64,000 nt of DNA from DATJMJ01 sp035503915 (lineage in GTDB: Bacteria > Actinomycetota > Acidimicrobiia > Acidimicrobiales > Palsa-688): contig DATJSU010000011.1 in the NCBI GenBank assembly GCA_035503915.1, positions 62,001 to 126,000 on the forward strand, written 5' to 3'. Numbering within the stretch: position 1 is the first letter of the stretch; each line of letters begins with the position of its first letter. The notes below the pieces were generated by a model that ran no database searches, was not told the origin of the DNA, and worked only from the letters and a program-made list of their open reading frames with translations. A program made the translations under genes and the position numbers. Positions 1-9,205 of the stretch are shown here, one piece after another.

Positions 1-102
1 CCGGTACCCCTTGCGCTATTTGGGCACCGAGCGACGACCTCCTGCACCTGCACTAGGTTACAGCGCTGATGCGCTTTGAGCAATCGTTTTTTCAGTTATG
101 CG

Positions 103-1113
103 CTATGCGTACGGGCGCGTCGACGAGCGAAGGACCAGGAGCGGGGGCGGATCTTTGATCACGATGTCCTCGCTCGGGCGCCCCGCGAGCTGGGCCACGA
201 GGGAGCGCACGGCCTGGGCGCCGACTTCGTAGTAAGGCATCTTTACAGCAGTGAGGGGAGGCCAGGTATGCTCGGCGACCCACTCGTCGTGGAAGGCGAC
301 GACCGAGATGTCCCCCGGCACTTCTATGCCCAGGCGCCGGAGCACTGTCAGGGCGCTGATGGCCCCATTGACATTTGCCACCACCACTGCTGTCGGGCGC
401 GGGTTGGAGCTGACGAGGCTCTCTATGGACACCGCTGCCTGCTCGGGGGACCAGCCGATGCGGCGCACCAAGTTCTCATGGCGCCGGAGGCCTGCTTCGT
501 GGAGGGCTGCCGTGTACCCCTGCTCGCGCCTGCGGGCAAGGTCGCTCGATGGGATGCCCCCCAAAAGGCCGATCCTCGCGTGCCCGAGGGAGATGAGGTG
601 CTCAGTCGCCAGCCTCGCGCCGGCTACATCATCGAGGACTACGGAGCCTCGCCGGTGGGGCGTCCGGCTGTTCGCGAGGACGATCCGGGCATCGTTGGCG
701 ACCAGGTTCTCGAGCGCGTGGTCGCTCAAGTCATCCGAACGCTGCAGGACGAAGCCGTCGACGCGCCCCTCGCCTACGAGGCGGCGAAGCGTGTCGCTCC
801 CGGCGGTGATGCGGTTGGCATGACCGATCAGCAACGTGTAGCCCTCCGCCTCAGCGGCGTCCTCGGCGCCGGCGAGGAAGTCGGCAAAAAGCGGGCTGCT
901 CACGAAGGGCACAATGAGCGCCAAGGCTCTGGAACGAGCGAGCCGCAACGCACGCCCGGCGTAGTTGGGTGTGTAGTTGAGGTCCTTGGCAGCCTGGAGC
1001 ACACGCTGGCGGGTCTCCTCTCGCGCCCGGACCGAGGGGTCGCCGTTCAGGACACGGGAAGCGACCGAGACCGATACACCTGCTTGACGGGCGATCTCAC
1101 TGAGAGTGGTCAT
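103..1113 (-). CDS. LacI-family transcriptional regulator
   Basis: A 336-residue one-component repressor. The first 50 residues are a LacI helix-turn-helix (LSEIARQAGVSVSVASRVLNG) and hinge region. The rest is a periplasmic-binding-protein-like sugar sensor domain with the typical FVSSPLFADFLAGAED and GLLGGIPSS segments. The open frame runs further upstream to about 1239, but the ATG at 1113 sits directly before the HTH as in the family, so I chose it. It lies at the left edge of the window, divergent from a GGDEF-EAL gene. Its target is not evident. A weak TAGG-N4-CCTA repeat lies around 1233-1244 upstream. The ligand is probably a sugar or polyol. The inositol locus is close but separated by two genes, so a link is only a guess. 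Confidence 0.9.
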   Translation of the reverse strand: MTTLSEIARQAGVSVSVASRVLNGDPSVRAREETRQRVLQAAKDLNYTPNYAGRALRLARSRALALIVPFVSSPLFADFLAGAEDAAEAEGYTLLIGHANRITAGSDTLRRLVGEGRVDGFVLQRSDDLSDHALENLVANDARIVLANSRTPHRRGSVVLDDVAGARLATEHLISLGHARIGLLGGIPSSDLARRREQGYTAALHEAGLRRHENLVRRIGWSPEQAAVSIESLVSSNPRPTAVVVANVNGAISALTVLRRLGIEVPGDISVVAFHDEWVAEHTWPPLTAVKMPYYEVGAQAVRSLVAQLAGRPSEDIVIKDPPPLLVLRSSTRPYA

Positions 1114-1278
1114 GGGGCAGGGGCGCGGGCGTGGCCTCGCCAATTGTACGGGGCGCACCGGCTGGCCGAAGGCTTCTCCTTTTCTTGTTTTTCGCTTCCT
1201 GGCGCCGGCAGCGCCAGCGTCGCCGGCTTGGGTAGGCATACCTAAAGAGAAAGATCCGCCCTGCCGAAGCTGCTCAAC

Positions 1279-3600
1279 ATGGGCTCAGTGGCGCCCGCTG
1301 CAGGCGGCCGCGAGTTTTTCCGGGAGCGCCGGGCGCGGCACAGCCGAGCCGGCACCTGTGCTCGAACAACGTACGGGTTCCTCGCCCTGTTGCTGGTGGG
1401 TTACTGGCTCTCCGTTGTCGTGCGGCATGGCCATTACTCGACAGCTATTGACGGCTGGGCGGTCTCTGCCTTCGAACTTGTCGCCTCAGCGCTGTGCGTA
1501 TGTTGCGGTCTTGTACGGCGGCCCGTAAGGACGATCGCCTGCGCGCTGGGAGCGGCGCTGGCGAGCTGGGCGATCGGCGACCTTTTCTTGACTTACGAGT
1601 CGATTGGCAGCAGGCAACCGCCGGTCCCTTCTCTGGCGGACGCGTTTTACCTCGGCTTCTACCCGCTCGCATACCTCGCGATCTTCCTTTTCATGAAAGC
1701 GCAATTGCGGCGTGTCGCTGGGCCAAGCCGCTTGGACGGCGCCATCGGGGCGCTCGGGGCGGCATCGCTTTGCGCTGCCTTTGCTTTCGGTGGCATCGCA
1801 AAGGCAGCGGGGACGGGGCCCCTCGGGACGGCTACCAACCTCGCGTACCCAGTCGGAGACCTCGTGCTGCTTGGGCTGGTGGTTGGTGGGAGCGTCTTAT
1901 TGTCGGGCTCCCGCCGGTCCTTTTGGATGCTGATGTCGGCTGGGCTCGTGGTGGTGGTGGTGGGCGACACGGTCAACCTTTTCCAAAACTCCCTTGGGGC
2001 CTCGCGGCCTGGGAGCATCATCAACGCCGTCGCTTGGCCAACGGCGACGCTGCTCATGTCAGCAGCGCCCTGGCAACGGGTGCGCCCGGCTGACCTCGCC
2101 CTCCCAAGACGGGAGCCGGGCCTGGCGCTCCCCTCAGCAGCTGCTCTCAGCGCGCTCGGCATTGTCTTTTGGGGAAGCCTGCATCATGTGAACCGGGTCG
2201 GTTTGGCGCTCGCGCTCGCCACCCTGCTCATGACAGGCGCCCGCGTTGCCTCCTCGGTCCGTGCCCTGCGCGCTCTCAGCGCCGAACGGCACCACCTCTC
2301 TCTTACCGATGACCTGACGGGGCTCCGCAACCGGCGTTACCTCTCGGGCCTTCTCGAGGACTATTACAGCCAATGCGATGCGTTCGCACCGGGAGAGCGA
2401 GATCTTGCCTTCTTGTTCATAGATCTCAACCGCTTCAAGGAAGTGAACGACTCCTTCGGCCATCCCGCCGGCGACGAACTGTTGCGCCAGCTCGGCCCTC
2501 GCTTCGGTGCCTGCTTGCGGGGCACCGACGTCCTTGTGCGCTTGGGCGGCGATGAGTTTGCCGTCCTCCTCGTCGGTGCCGACGCGACCTTCGCCAGCGA
2601 CGTCGCGCGGCGGCTGAACGCGGGCCTGGAGGAACCTTTTGTCTTCCAGTCCGTCAAGGTGCAGATCGGTGCGAGCATTGGCATCGCGTTGGCGAGCCGC
2701 TCTCCCGACCCAGCGGCGTTGCTTTGGTCGGCCGACGTCGCGATGTTCCGCGCCAAGCAGAGCGGCTCGGGTCACACCGTCTACGGGGAGGACCTGGCGG
2801 GGCCGGACCGGCTCCAGCTCGCAGAAGAGCTTCGCCGGGCGATGCAAAACGGCCAGCTCACGCTCCACTACCAACCGCAGATGGACTTTCGCACCGGTGC
2901 GATCGCGAGTGCCGAAGCGCTCTTGCGTTGGGCGCACCCCGAGCGCGGCCTCATCCCGCCGATGCAGTTCATCCCACTTGCCGAGGAAGCAGGGCTTATG
3001 CAGGAGCTCACCGAGTTTGTCCTCGACCGGGCGGTGGCACAGGCGGCATCTTGGGAGAGCTCCGGGCGCGATATCGCCGTCTCGGTAAATGTTTCTGCGA
3101 CGGACCTGCTGCGTGACGGCTTTGTCGAGATGGTTCGCCGGACGCTTTCAAGGTACGGGCTGGCGCCTGAAAGGCTGGTAGTAGAGATCACCGAGACTTG
3201 CGTGATCGGCGACCTCGTGAAGTCCCGCTTAGTTGTCGAAGATCTAAGGCGCTCGGGGATCGTTACGTCGCTTGACGATTTTGGCGCCGGGGCAACTTCG
3301 CTCGCTCACCTTGGCAACCTCGGGGTCGGCGAGCTGAAGCTCGACAGGAGCTTCATTACAGCTGTCGCCGGCCCTGAGTGGAGGAGAGTGCGTGACCTGG
3401 TCCATGCGACCGTAGTGCTCGGCCACGCTCTGGGCCTGCGGGTAGTCGCTGAGGGTATCGAGGACAAGGCTACCCTCGACCTGGTCGCAGAGCTCGGTTG
3501 CGACCTCGCGCAAGGCTACTACATATGCATGCCAAAACCGCCCAGCGAGCTGGCTTTCAGGCCGACGGACCGCGAAGCTGTCGCCGAGCTCGCGCTCTAA
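1279..3600 (+). CDS. Membrane-anchored GGDEF-EAL c-di-GMP protein
   Basis: This protein should make and/or hydrolyse the second messenger c-di-GMP at the membrane. Residues ~30-310 form about eight hydrophobic segments, an N-terminal sensor region containing DAFYLGFYP and AYPVGD. A GGDEF domain follows (~340-510) with an intact GGDEF at 423-427 and an RGTD inhibitory-site motif five residues before it. The EAL domain (~525-770) has EAL at 546-548, plus EITET, DDFGAG, KLDRSF and AEGIED, so both catalytic sites look intact. The N-terminus shares its pattern with the protein at 35915-39097. No clear ribosome binding site precedes the ATG, so the start is uncertain by some tens of residues. It is divergent from the LacI gene. 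Confidence 0.92.
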   Translation: MGSVAPAAGGREFFRERRARHSRAGTCARTTYGFLALLLVGYWLSVVVRHGHYSTAIDGWAVSAFELVASALCVCCGLVRRPVRTIACALGAALASWAIGDLFLTYESIGSRQPPVPSLADAFYLGFYPLAYLAIFLFMKAQLRRVAGPSRLDGAIGALGAASLCAAFAFGGIAKAAGTGPLGTATNLAYPVGDLVLLGLVVGGSVLLSGSRRSFWMLMSAGLVVVVVGDTVNLFQNSLGASRPGSIINAVAWPTATLLMSAAPWQRVRPADLALPRREPGLALPSAAALSALGIVFWGSLHHVNRVGLALALATLLMTGARVASSVRALRALSAERHHLSLTDDLTGLRNRRYLSGLLEDYYSQCDAFAPGERDLAFLFIDLNRFKEVNDSFGHPAGDELLRQLGPRFGACLRGTDVLVRLGGDEFAVLLVGADATFASDVARRLNAGLEEPFVFQSVKVQIGASIGIALASRSPDPAALLWSADVAMFRAKQSGSGHTVYGEDLAGPDRLQLAEELRRAMQNGQLTLHYQPQMDFRTGAIASAEALLRWAHPERGLIPPMQFIPLAEEAGLMQELTEFVLDRAVAQAASWESSGRDIAVSVNVSATDLLRDGFVEMVRRTLSRYGLAPERLVVEITETCVIGDLVKSRLVVEDLRRSGIVTSLDDFGAGATSLAHLGNLGVGELKLDRSFITAVAGPEWRRVRDLVHATVVLGHALGLRVVAEGIEDKATLDLVAELGCDLAQGYYICMPKPPSELAFRPTDREAVAELAL

Positions 3601-3640
3601 CGCCGCCAGCTGGCGCCATCCCGGTAGAGCAGGCGAGAAC

Positions 3641-4777
3641 CTAAGACAGCTGCTGCACCACGTAATCGATACAGGCAGTGAGAGCCGCAACATCTGCTGG
3701 ATCGACGGCCGGGAACATCGCGATGCGCAGTTGGTTGCGGCCAAGCCTGCGGTACGGCTCGGTATCGACGACGCCGTTCAAGCGGAGCACCTTCGCCACA
3801 ATGGCGGCGTCGACGGTCGGGTCAAAGTCAATCGTCCCCACCACATGGGACCGCTCGTCGGGCTTGGCGACGTAGGGCGCCGCGAAGAAACTCGACTCGG
3901 CCCACCCGTAGAGGATTTCGGCAGAGCGGTCGCAGCGGCCTGCGGAAAACTCGAGCCCTCCGTGCCCGAGCACCCATTCGAGCTGATGGACCGCGAGAAG
4001 GAGGGTCGAAATGGAAGGCGTGTTGTAGGTCTGGTCCAGCCGGCTGTTTTCGAGCGCGATAGCCAGGTCCAGGAACGCCGGGACAAAGCGCCCGGAGCTC
4101 TTGGTCTTTTCGACCCTCGCCACGGCTGCCGGCGAAAACAGAGCGACCCATAACCCGCCCTCGGAGGCGAAGCCCTTTTGCGGGGCGAAATAGTAAACGT
4201 CAAATTGGGAGGCTTCGACGCGCAGGCCGGCTGCCGCGGAGGTGGCGTCCACGCCGACAAGGGCATCTTCGCCAGCACCCTCCGGCCGCCGGATCTCCAT
4301 CGACACGCCTGTCGATGTTTCGTTGTGTGTCAGGGCATAAAAATCAACTCCCGCTTCGGCTTCGGCCGCCGGGTGCGTACCAGCCGGGCTCTCGATGACC
4401 GTCGGGGGGGCGAGCCACGGGGCGGCCAGTGCGGCCGCAGCGAACCTCGAAGAAAATTCGCCGAACGATAGGTGTTGGCTGCGCTCTTCGATGAGGCAGA
4501 AGGTGGCGGCATCCCAGAAAGCCGTCGTCCCACCATTGCCGAGGACGACCTCGTAGCCATCTGGCAAGCTGAACAGCTCTCGCAGGCCTGAGCGCAGCCG
4601 GCCAACCAGAGACTTGACGGGCAATTGGCGGTGGCTCGTCCCGAGCGGCCCCTTTGCTGCCTCCATGAGCGCCCGCACTGCGTCCACGCGCACCTTGGAG
4701 GGGCCGCTGCCGAACCGGCCGTCGGCGGGCAGCATGCCAGTCGGGATCATGATCTCGGGGATCGTATTGTCGGGCAT
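3641..4777 (-). CDS. serC: Phosphoserine aminotransferase SerC
   Basis: PLP-dependent transamination of 3-phosphohydroxypyruvate with glutamate to phosphoserine, in serine biosynthesis and vitamin B6 precursor supply. The 378 residues match the length of the actinobacterial SerC subgroup. The N-terminal GSGPSKVR segment, LGNGGTTAFWDA, SFGEFSSR and the PLP-lysine region APQKGFASEGG are visible. It is the only clearly anabolic housekeeping gene in this part. It converges with the GGDEF-EAL gene; the 40-bp gap contains a 12-bp palindrome (CGCCAGCTGGCG, 3604-3615) but no T-run. Confidence 0.93.
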   Translation of the reverse strand: MPDNTIPEIMIPTGMLPADGRFGSGPSKVRVDAVRALMEAAKGPLGTSHRQLPVKSLVGRLRSGLRELFSLPDGYEVVLGNGGTTAFWDAATFCLIEERSQHLSFGEFSSRFAAAALAAPWLAPPTVIESPAGTHPAAEAEAGVDFYALTHNETSTGVSMEIRRPEGAGEDALVGVDATSAAAGLRVEASQFDVYYFAPQKGFASEGGLWVALFSPAAVARVEKTKSSGRFVPAFLDLAIALENSRLDQTYNTPSISTLLLAVHQLEWVLGHGGLEFSAGRCDRSAEILYGWAESSFFAAPYVAKPDERSHVVGTIDFDPTVDAAIVAKVLRLNGVVDTEPYRRLGRNQLRIAMFPAVDPADVAALTACIDYVVQQLS

Positions 4778-4832
4778 GGGGCCAGTTTGCCAGCGACCCG
4801 CCGCTCTTGCGGCTAAATAGCCCGGGACAGCC

Positions 4833-6329
4833 TCAACGGTTGGTCGGGAACTGGTATGAGGCTTCGGTCGCGGACTTCGGAGCAGGCCACCTGGCGGTCA
4901 CTACCTTGGAGCGCGTGTAAAACTCGACCCCTTCGGAGCCGTGCACCCTTCGCTCGCCGAAGAGCGAGTCTTTCCAGCCGCCAAAGGAATAGTAGGCCAT
5001 CGGCACCGGGATCGGGACGTTGACGCCGATCATGCCGACTTTGACACCTCGGTGGAACCTCCTCGCGGCCTCACCCGAGGAGGTGAAGATCGCCGTCCCG
5101 TTGCCGTAAGGGCCCGAATTGATGAGGTCGATCGCCTGGTCGGGGTTGTCAACTCGGACCACCGACAACACGGGGCCGAAAATCTCGTCTTTGTAGACCT
5201 CCATCCTCGACGTGACTTGGTCGACGATAGTCGGGCCCACAAAGAAGCCGTTCTCGTAGCCCTTTACGACAAGCCCTCGCCCATCGAGCGCCACGTGCGC
5301 GCCGTCACGCTCGCTGCGGTCGATGTAGCCGAGTATCCTTTGCTTAGCCTCCGGAGTTATCACCGGCCCCATGTCGCTGTCAGGATCCCGGCCCGCCCCC
5401 ACCTTGATGAGCGTGGCTTTTTCACGCACGGCGTCGACGAGCACGTCCGCCCCGCTCCCCACGGTGACCGCGGCGGAGATCGCCATGCACCGCTCCCCAG
5501 CAGACCCAAAGGCGGCGGCCGCCAAGTGGTCCGAGGCGAAATCGATGTCCGCGTCGGGCAGCACTACCGCATGGTTTTTGGCGCCGCCGAGCGCCTGGGC
5601 CCGCTTGCCTGCGGCCATGGCGCGGGAGTGGACGTAGCGAGCGATCGGGGTGGAGCCTACGAAGGAGACGGCGGCGACCCCCGGGTGGTCGAGGAGCGCG
5701 TCTACGGCTTCCTTGTCCCCGTTCACGACGTTGAACACACCCTCGGGCAGACCAGCCTCGGCCCAAAGCTGGGCGACGAAAAGCGAAGCCGACGGGTCGC
5801 GTTCGCTCGGCTTCAACACGAAGGTGTTGCCGCAGGCGATCGCGATCGGGTACATCCACATCGGCACCATGGCGGGAAAATTGAAAGGGGTGATCCCGCA
5901 GACGACACCGAGGGGCTGGTGGTAGGAGAAAACGTCGATGCCGCTCGAGACTTGGTCCGAGTACTCGCCTTTGAGGAGGTGGGCGATCCCGCACGCGAAC
6001 TCGACGACTTCGAGGCCCCGGTGGACTTCTCCTCGCGCATCAGAGAGGACCTTGCCGTGCTCGTCCGAGACAATACCGGCGAGCTCCTCGGAACGAGCGT
6101 TCAATAACTCCCGGAAGGCGAACAGCACCTTGGACCTCACGCTGAGCGATGACTGTGACCATCGCTCGAAAGCGCCGGCTGCTGCCTTGACGGCTTCGTC
6201 CACCTCGCCGGCGGTAGCAAAGGCCACCTGTGCCTGTCGCTCCCCGGTGGCAGGGTTGAACACCGGGCCATGGCGCCCCGAGCTCCCGGCCCGTTCCTTG
6301 CCGTCCACCCAATGGCCAATATCTCTCAT
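4833..6329 (-). CDS. mmsA: Methylmalonate-semialdehyde dehydrogenase (CoA-acylating)
   Basis: NAD- and CoA-dependent oxidation of malonate or methylmalonate semialdehyde to acetyl-CoA or propionyl-CoA. In inositol catabolism (where it is called IolA) this is the last step. The 498-residue aldehyde dehydrogenase has the MmsA-type ITPFNFPAMVPMWMYP segment, the Rossmann motif SFVGSTPIARYV and catalytic Cys281 in GERCMA. It is the last gene of the minus-strand inositol cluster, 51 bp after iolD, so it is probably cotranscribed. It could also serve valine degradation, but the neighbours favour inositol. Confidence 0.94.
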   Translation of the reverse strand: MRDIGHWVDGKERAGSSGRHGPVFNPATGERQAQVAFATAGEVDEAVKAAAGAFERWSQSSLSVRSKVLFAFRELLNARSEELAGIVSDEHGKVLSDARGEVHRGLEVVEFACGIAHLLKGEYSDQVSSGIDVFSYHQPLGVVCGITPFNFPAMVPMWMYPIAIACGNTFVLKPSERDPSASLFVAQLWAEAGLPEGVFNVVNGDKEAVDALLDHPGVAAVSFVGSTPIARYVHSRAMAAGKRAQALGGAKNHAVVLPDADIDFASDHLAAAAFGSAGERCMAISAAVTVGSGADVLVDAVREKATLIKVGAGRDPDSDMGPVITPEAKQRILGYIDRSERDGAHVALDGRGLVVKGYENGFFVGPTIVDQVTSRMEVYKDEIFGPVLSVVRVDNPDQAIDLINSGPYGNGTAIFTSSGEAARRFHRGVKVGMIGVNVPIPVPMAYYSFGGWKDSLFGERRVHGSEGVEFYTRSKVVTARWPAPKSATEASYQFPTNR

Positions 6330-6380
6330 CCCTATCTCCTCGATCAGCCTGCGGTGCGCTCCGGCTGCACCGCCCCGGTA

Positions 6381-8270
6381 TTACAGGTAGTTCCGTTGCG
6401 CGGTCTTGGAAACTTCGTACTCGTGCCGGGCCCGGGCCGTCTCGTCGAGATCCGAGACTTCAGCGACGGCGACATCCCACCACGACTCGCTCGACGGCGC
6501 AGGGGCGAGGGGGTCGACCTCGATTTCGATGAGCACAGGACCGTCGACCGACTTCGCTTTGAGAAGAGCTGCCTTGAGCTCGTCCACCCCCCGGGCGCGC
6601 CAGGCTGTGGCGCCGAGGCTTTCGGCATTGGCGACAAAATCAATTGGGAGGGGCTTTCCGTCGAGCCTCCCAGATCTCTCCTCCCTGAAGCGGTACCACG
6701 TCCCATAGCGCGGCGCGCCCACGGTCTCAGAAAGTGACCCGATCGATGCGAACCCATGGTTGTTGACAAGGACGATTGTGAGCTTGAGGTTCTCCTGCAC
6801 GGCGGTGACGAGCTCTTGGGACATCATGAGGTAGGAGCCGTCCCCCACCATCACATATACGTCCCTGTCCGGCGCTGCCATCTTTACTCCGAGGCCGCCG
6901 GCAATCTCGTAGCCCATGCAGGAGTACCCGTACTCGACGTGGTAACACTTGGGGCCCTCAGCTCTCCACAGCTTGTGGAGGTCGCCTGGCAGAGACCCGG
7001 CCGCACAGACCATCACGTCGTCGGGCCCGCTTACTTCATTGACAGCTCCAATTACTTCTGATTGCCCGGGGAGCGGTTCGTGGCGAAGGTTGTACGCGCG
7101 CTCCACGGTTTGCTCCCAGGCCCTTGCCAGGCGAGCGACCTCGTCGCGGTAAGCGGGCCCCACGTCCCATCCCGTGAGAGCACCGCCGAGCAGCTCCAGG
7201 GCGGCTTTGGCGTCGCCAGTGAGGTCAGTGCCTGCCTGCTTCAGGGCGTCAAAGCGGGCAATGTTGCAGTTGATGAACCGCACCTCGGGGCCAGCGAAGG
7301 CTGTCCTGGACGCAGTCGTAAAATCTGACCACCTCGTGCCGATCCCGATCACGACGTCAGCCTTACGTGCGAGGCTGTTGGCGGCGGCAGTGCCCGTCAC
7401 GCCGATGGAGCCAACCGATTGTGGGTGGTCAAACCTGAGCGAGCCTTTGCCGGCTTGGGTTTCTGCGACGGGGATGCCGGTCCCCTCGACGAAAGCGCGC
7501 AAAGCCTCAGTTGCCTCGGAGTAAATTACGCCGCCCCCGGCCACGATGAGAGGTCTCTTCGCGCTCTGAAGGACGGCAACGGCTCGTCCAAGTGCGGCGC
7601 CATCGGGCCGGGGTCGCCCGATGTGCCAGACGCGGCGGGCAAAGAGGGCCTCCGGCCAGTCGTACGCCTCAGCTTGAGTATCTTGGCACAAGCAAATCGT
7701 CGCGGCACCAGCCTCAGCTTGGTCCGTCAAGGTTCGCATGGCTCCGAGCAACGCGTCCGGCAACTGCTCGGGGCGCTCGACCCTGTCAAAAAAGCGCGAT
7801 ACGGGGCGAAAGGCGTCGTTCACGGACAGGTCGCGAGAAACCGGTTGCTCGAGCTGCTGAAGGACCGGGTCTGCGACGCGAGTGGCAAATACATCGCCAG
7901 GTAATAGCAGCACTGGTAGGCGATTTATCGTCGCGGCAGCAGCTCCTGTAACCATATTTGTCGCACCCGGCCCAATCGAGGACAGGCATGCCAAAGTCGC
8001 TAAGCGGTTGCGCATACGTGCGAACGCCGCGGCCGCGTGGACCATCCCTTGCTCGTTGCGAGCCTGGTGGTAAGTGAACGACCCCGGCGCACGTAGCTCG
8101 GCCTCCAGCAGTGCCTGCCCCATGCCCGCCACGTTGCCGTGCCCGAAAATCCCAAAACAACCTTGTACCAAGCGCTGTTCTTCGCCATCGCGCTCGCTCC
8201 ACTGCTGGGAGAGGAAGCGCACGACAGCTTGCGCGACGGTTAGGCGCACCGTCGGGCGCGCACTGCTCAC
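6381..8270 (-). CDS. iolD: 3D-(3,5/4)-trihydroxycyclohexane-1,2-dione hydrolase
   Basis: Thiamine-diphosphate enzyme that opens the ring of 3D-trihydroxycyclohexane-1,2-dione to 5-deoxy-glucuronate. At 629 residues it has the usual IolD size. The N-terminal ThDP domain has GIFGHGNVAGMGQALLE; the central domain resembles acetolactate synthase; the C-terminal domain carries the diphosphate/Mg motif GDGSYLMMSQELVTAVQ...NN. The GTG start overlaps the iolB stop (GTGA) and is preceded by GGAGGTGA within the end of iolB. This indicates translational coupling. Confidence 0.95.
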   Translation of the reverse strand: MSSARPTVRLTVAQAVVRFLSQQWSERDGEEQRLVQGCFGIFGHGNVAGMGQALLEAELRAPGSFTYHQARNEQGMVHAAAAFARMRNRLATLACLSSIGPGATNMVTGAAAATINRLPVLLLPGDVFATRVADPVLQQLEQPVSRDLSVNDAFRPVSRFFDRVERPEQLPDALLGAMRTLTDQAEAGAATICLCQDTQAEAYDWPEALFARRVWHIGRPRPDGAALGRAVAVLQSAKRPLIVAGGGVIYSEATEALRAFVEGTGIPVAETQAGKGSLRFDHPQSVGSIGVTGTAAANSLARKADVVIGIGTRWSDFTTASRTAFAGPEVRFINCNIARFDALKQAGTDLTGDAKAALELLGGALTGWDVGPAYRDEVARLARAWEQTVERAYNLRHEPLPGQSEVIGAVNEVSGPDDVMVCAAGSLPGDLHKLWRAEGPKCYHVEYGYSCMGYEIAGGLGVKMAAPDRDVYVMVGDGSYLMMSQELVTAVQENLKLTIVLVNNHGFASIGSLSETVGAPRYGTWYRFREERSGRLDGKPLPIDFVANAESLGATAWRARGVDELKAALLKAKSVDGPVLIEIEVDPLAPAPSSESWWDVAVAEVSDLDETARARHEYEVSKTAQRNYL

Positions 8271-9205
8271 ATCTCACCTCCGAGGTCTCGTGCGCCCGGC
8301 TCTGTCAGGCGCGGGTCGATGTGCTGGCGCTCCCAACTCTCGCGTACCCACGCGTGCGCCGGGTCGTCGCTCACCAGCCATGCCCTCGCCCCCGGCCCGG
8401 CCATCGCGTTGAGGTAATAAAGGTCATAACCGGGCGCGGCCATGGACGGGCCGTGGTAGCCGTGCGGCACGAGGACCAGGTCCCGGTCATGCACCTCGAC
8501 GAGAAGGTCGATTGGCCGCCCAGGGGTGCCGTAGATCCGCTGGTACGCGAAGCCTGGCTCCCCAGAAGGGCCCTTCCCTACCTCGAAATAGTAGATCTCC
8601 TCCAGCCGGGCCTCCCCGGGCCGTTCTTCGTCATGCTTGTGCGGCGGGTACGACGACCAATTGCCTCCGGGCGTAATTACCTCACAAACTATCAAGTGGT
8701 CCGCCTCGAATGTCGTTGCCATGCAGTAGTTGACGACGCGGCGCGAGCAATTGCCTGCGCCTCTCAGCTCGACTGGGGTTTGGGGGGCCGCCCGGTAACG
8801 GAAAGGCAAGCGCTGTTGCGCCATCGCGCCTGGCACCGCGAAACGGCCACCGAGGGCGCTGGCGACCGTTACGGTGGCGGCGCAAGGCACATAGGCAAAA
8901 TCGGTAACACCCGCAAAGACGTTTGGTCTTCCGTGGAGGTCATGCTCTTCGCCGTCGCAAGTCACCTTGCAGGAACCTGCTAGGGGGAGCACGAGGACTT
9001 CTTGGTTACCGGTACCGAACGAGGCGGACTGTCCAGGTTCGAGCACTAGGGCCCGAAGAGAAACCCACGACCAGCCCGCCTCGGGCTGCATCAGCGAGAC
9101 AGCCCAAGGGCCTTTTGCGAGCGACCCTGCCAGATGATGGAGGGCCTTAGGCACGGGCGGGCGCCGGGCGTTCCCAGCCGGGGACGCCGCCTCCTCGATG
9201 GTCAC
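8267..9205 (-). CDS. iolB: 5-deoxy-glucuronate isomerase
   Basis: Cupin-fold isomerase converting 5-deoxy-glucuronate to 2-deoxy-5-keto-gluconate. The 312-residue protein has the IolB metal-site region (PPHKHDEE), the downstream EEIYYFEV strand and the VPHGYHGPSMAAPGYDLYYLN segment. It is somewhat longer than the common ~270-300 residues because of an N-terminal stretch. The GTG start overlaps the iolG stop by four bases and its own end overlaps iolD, so the genes form one operon. Confidence 0.95.
   Translation of the reverse strand: MTIEEAASPAGNARRPPVPKALHHLAGSLAKGPWAVSLMQPEAGWSWVSLRALVLEPGQSASFGTGNQEVLVLPLAGSCKVTCDGEEHDLHGRPNVFAGVTDFAYVPCAATVTVASALGGRFAVPGAMAQQRLPFRYRAAPQTPVELRGAGNCSRRVVNYCMATTFEADHLIVCEVITPGGNWSSYPPHKHDEERPGEARLEEIYYFEVGKGPSGEPGFAYQRIYGTPGRPIDLLVEVHDRDLVLVPHGYHGPSMAAPGYDLYYLNAMAGPGARAWLVSDDPAHAWVRESWERQHIDPRLTEPGARDLGGEM

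Noticed and set aside
76..1245. Long plus-strand open frame opposite the LacI gene
   Set aside because: Composition matches an antisense shadow of a GC-rich gene; no family motif, and the minus strand encodes a clear LacI protein.
3604..3615. Terminator between the first GGDEF-EAL gene and serC
   Set aside because: A 12-bp palindrome without room for a loop and without a T-run.
4941..6107. 388-codon plus-strand frame over mmsA
   Set aside because: No recognisable motifs; entirely antisense to a well-conserved dehydrogenase.
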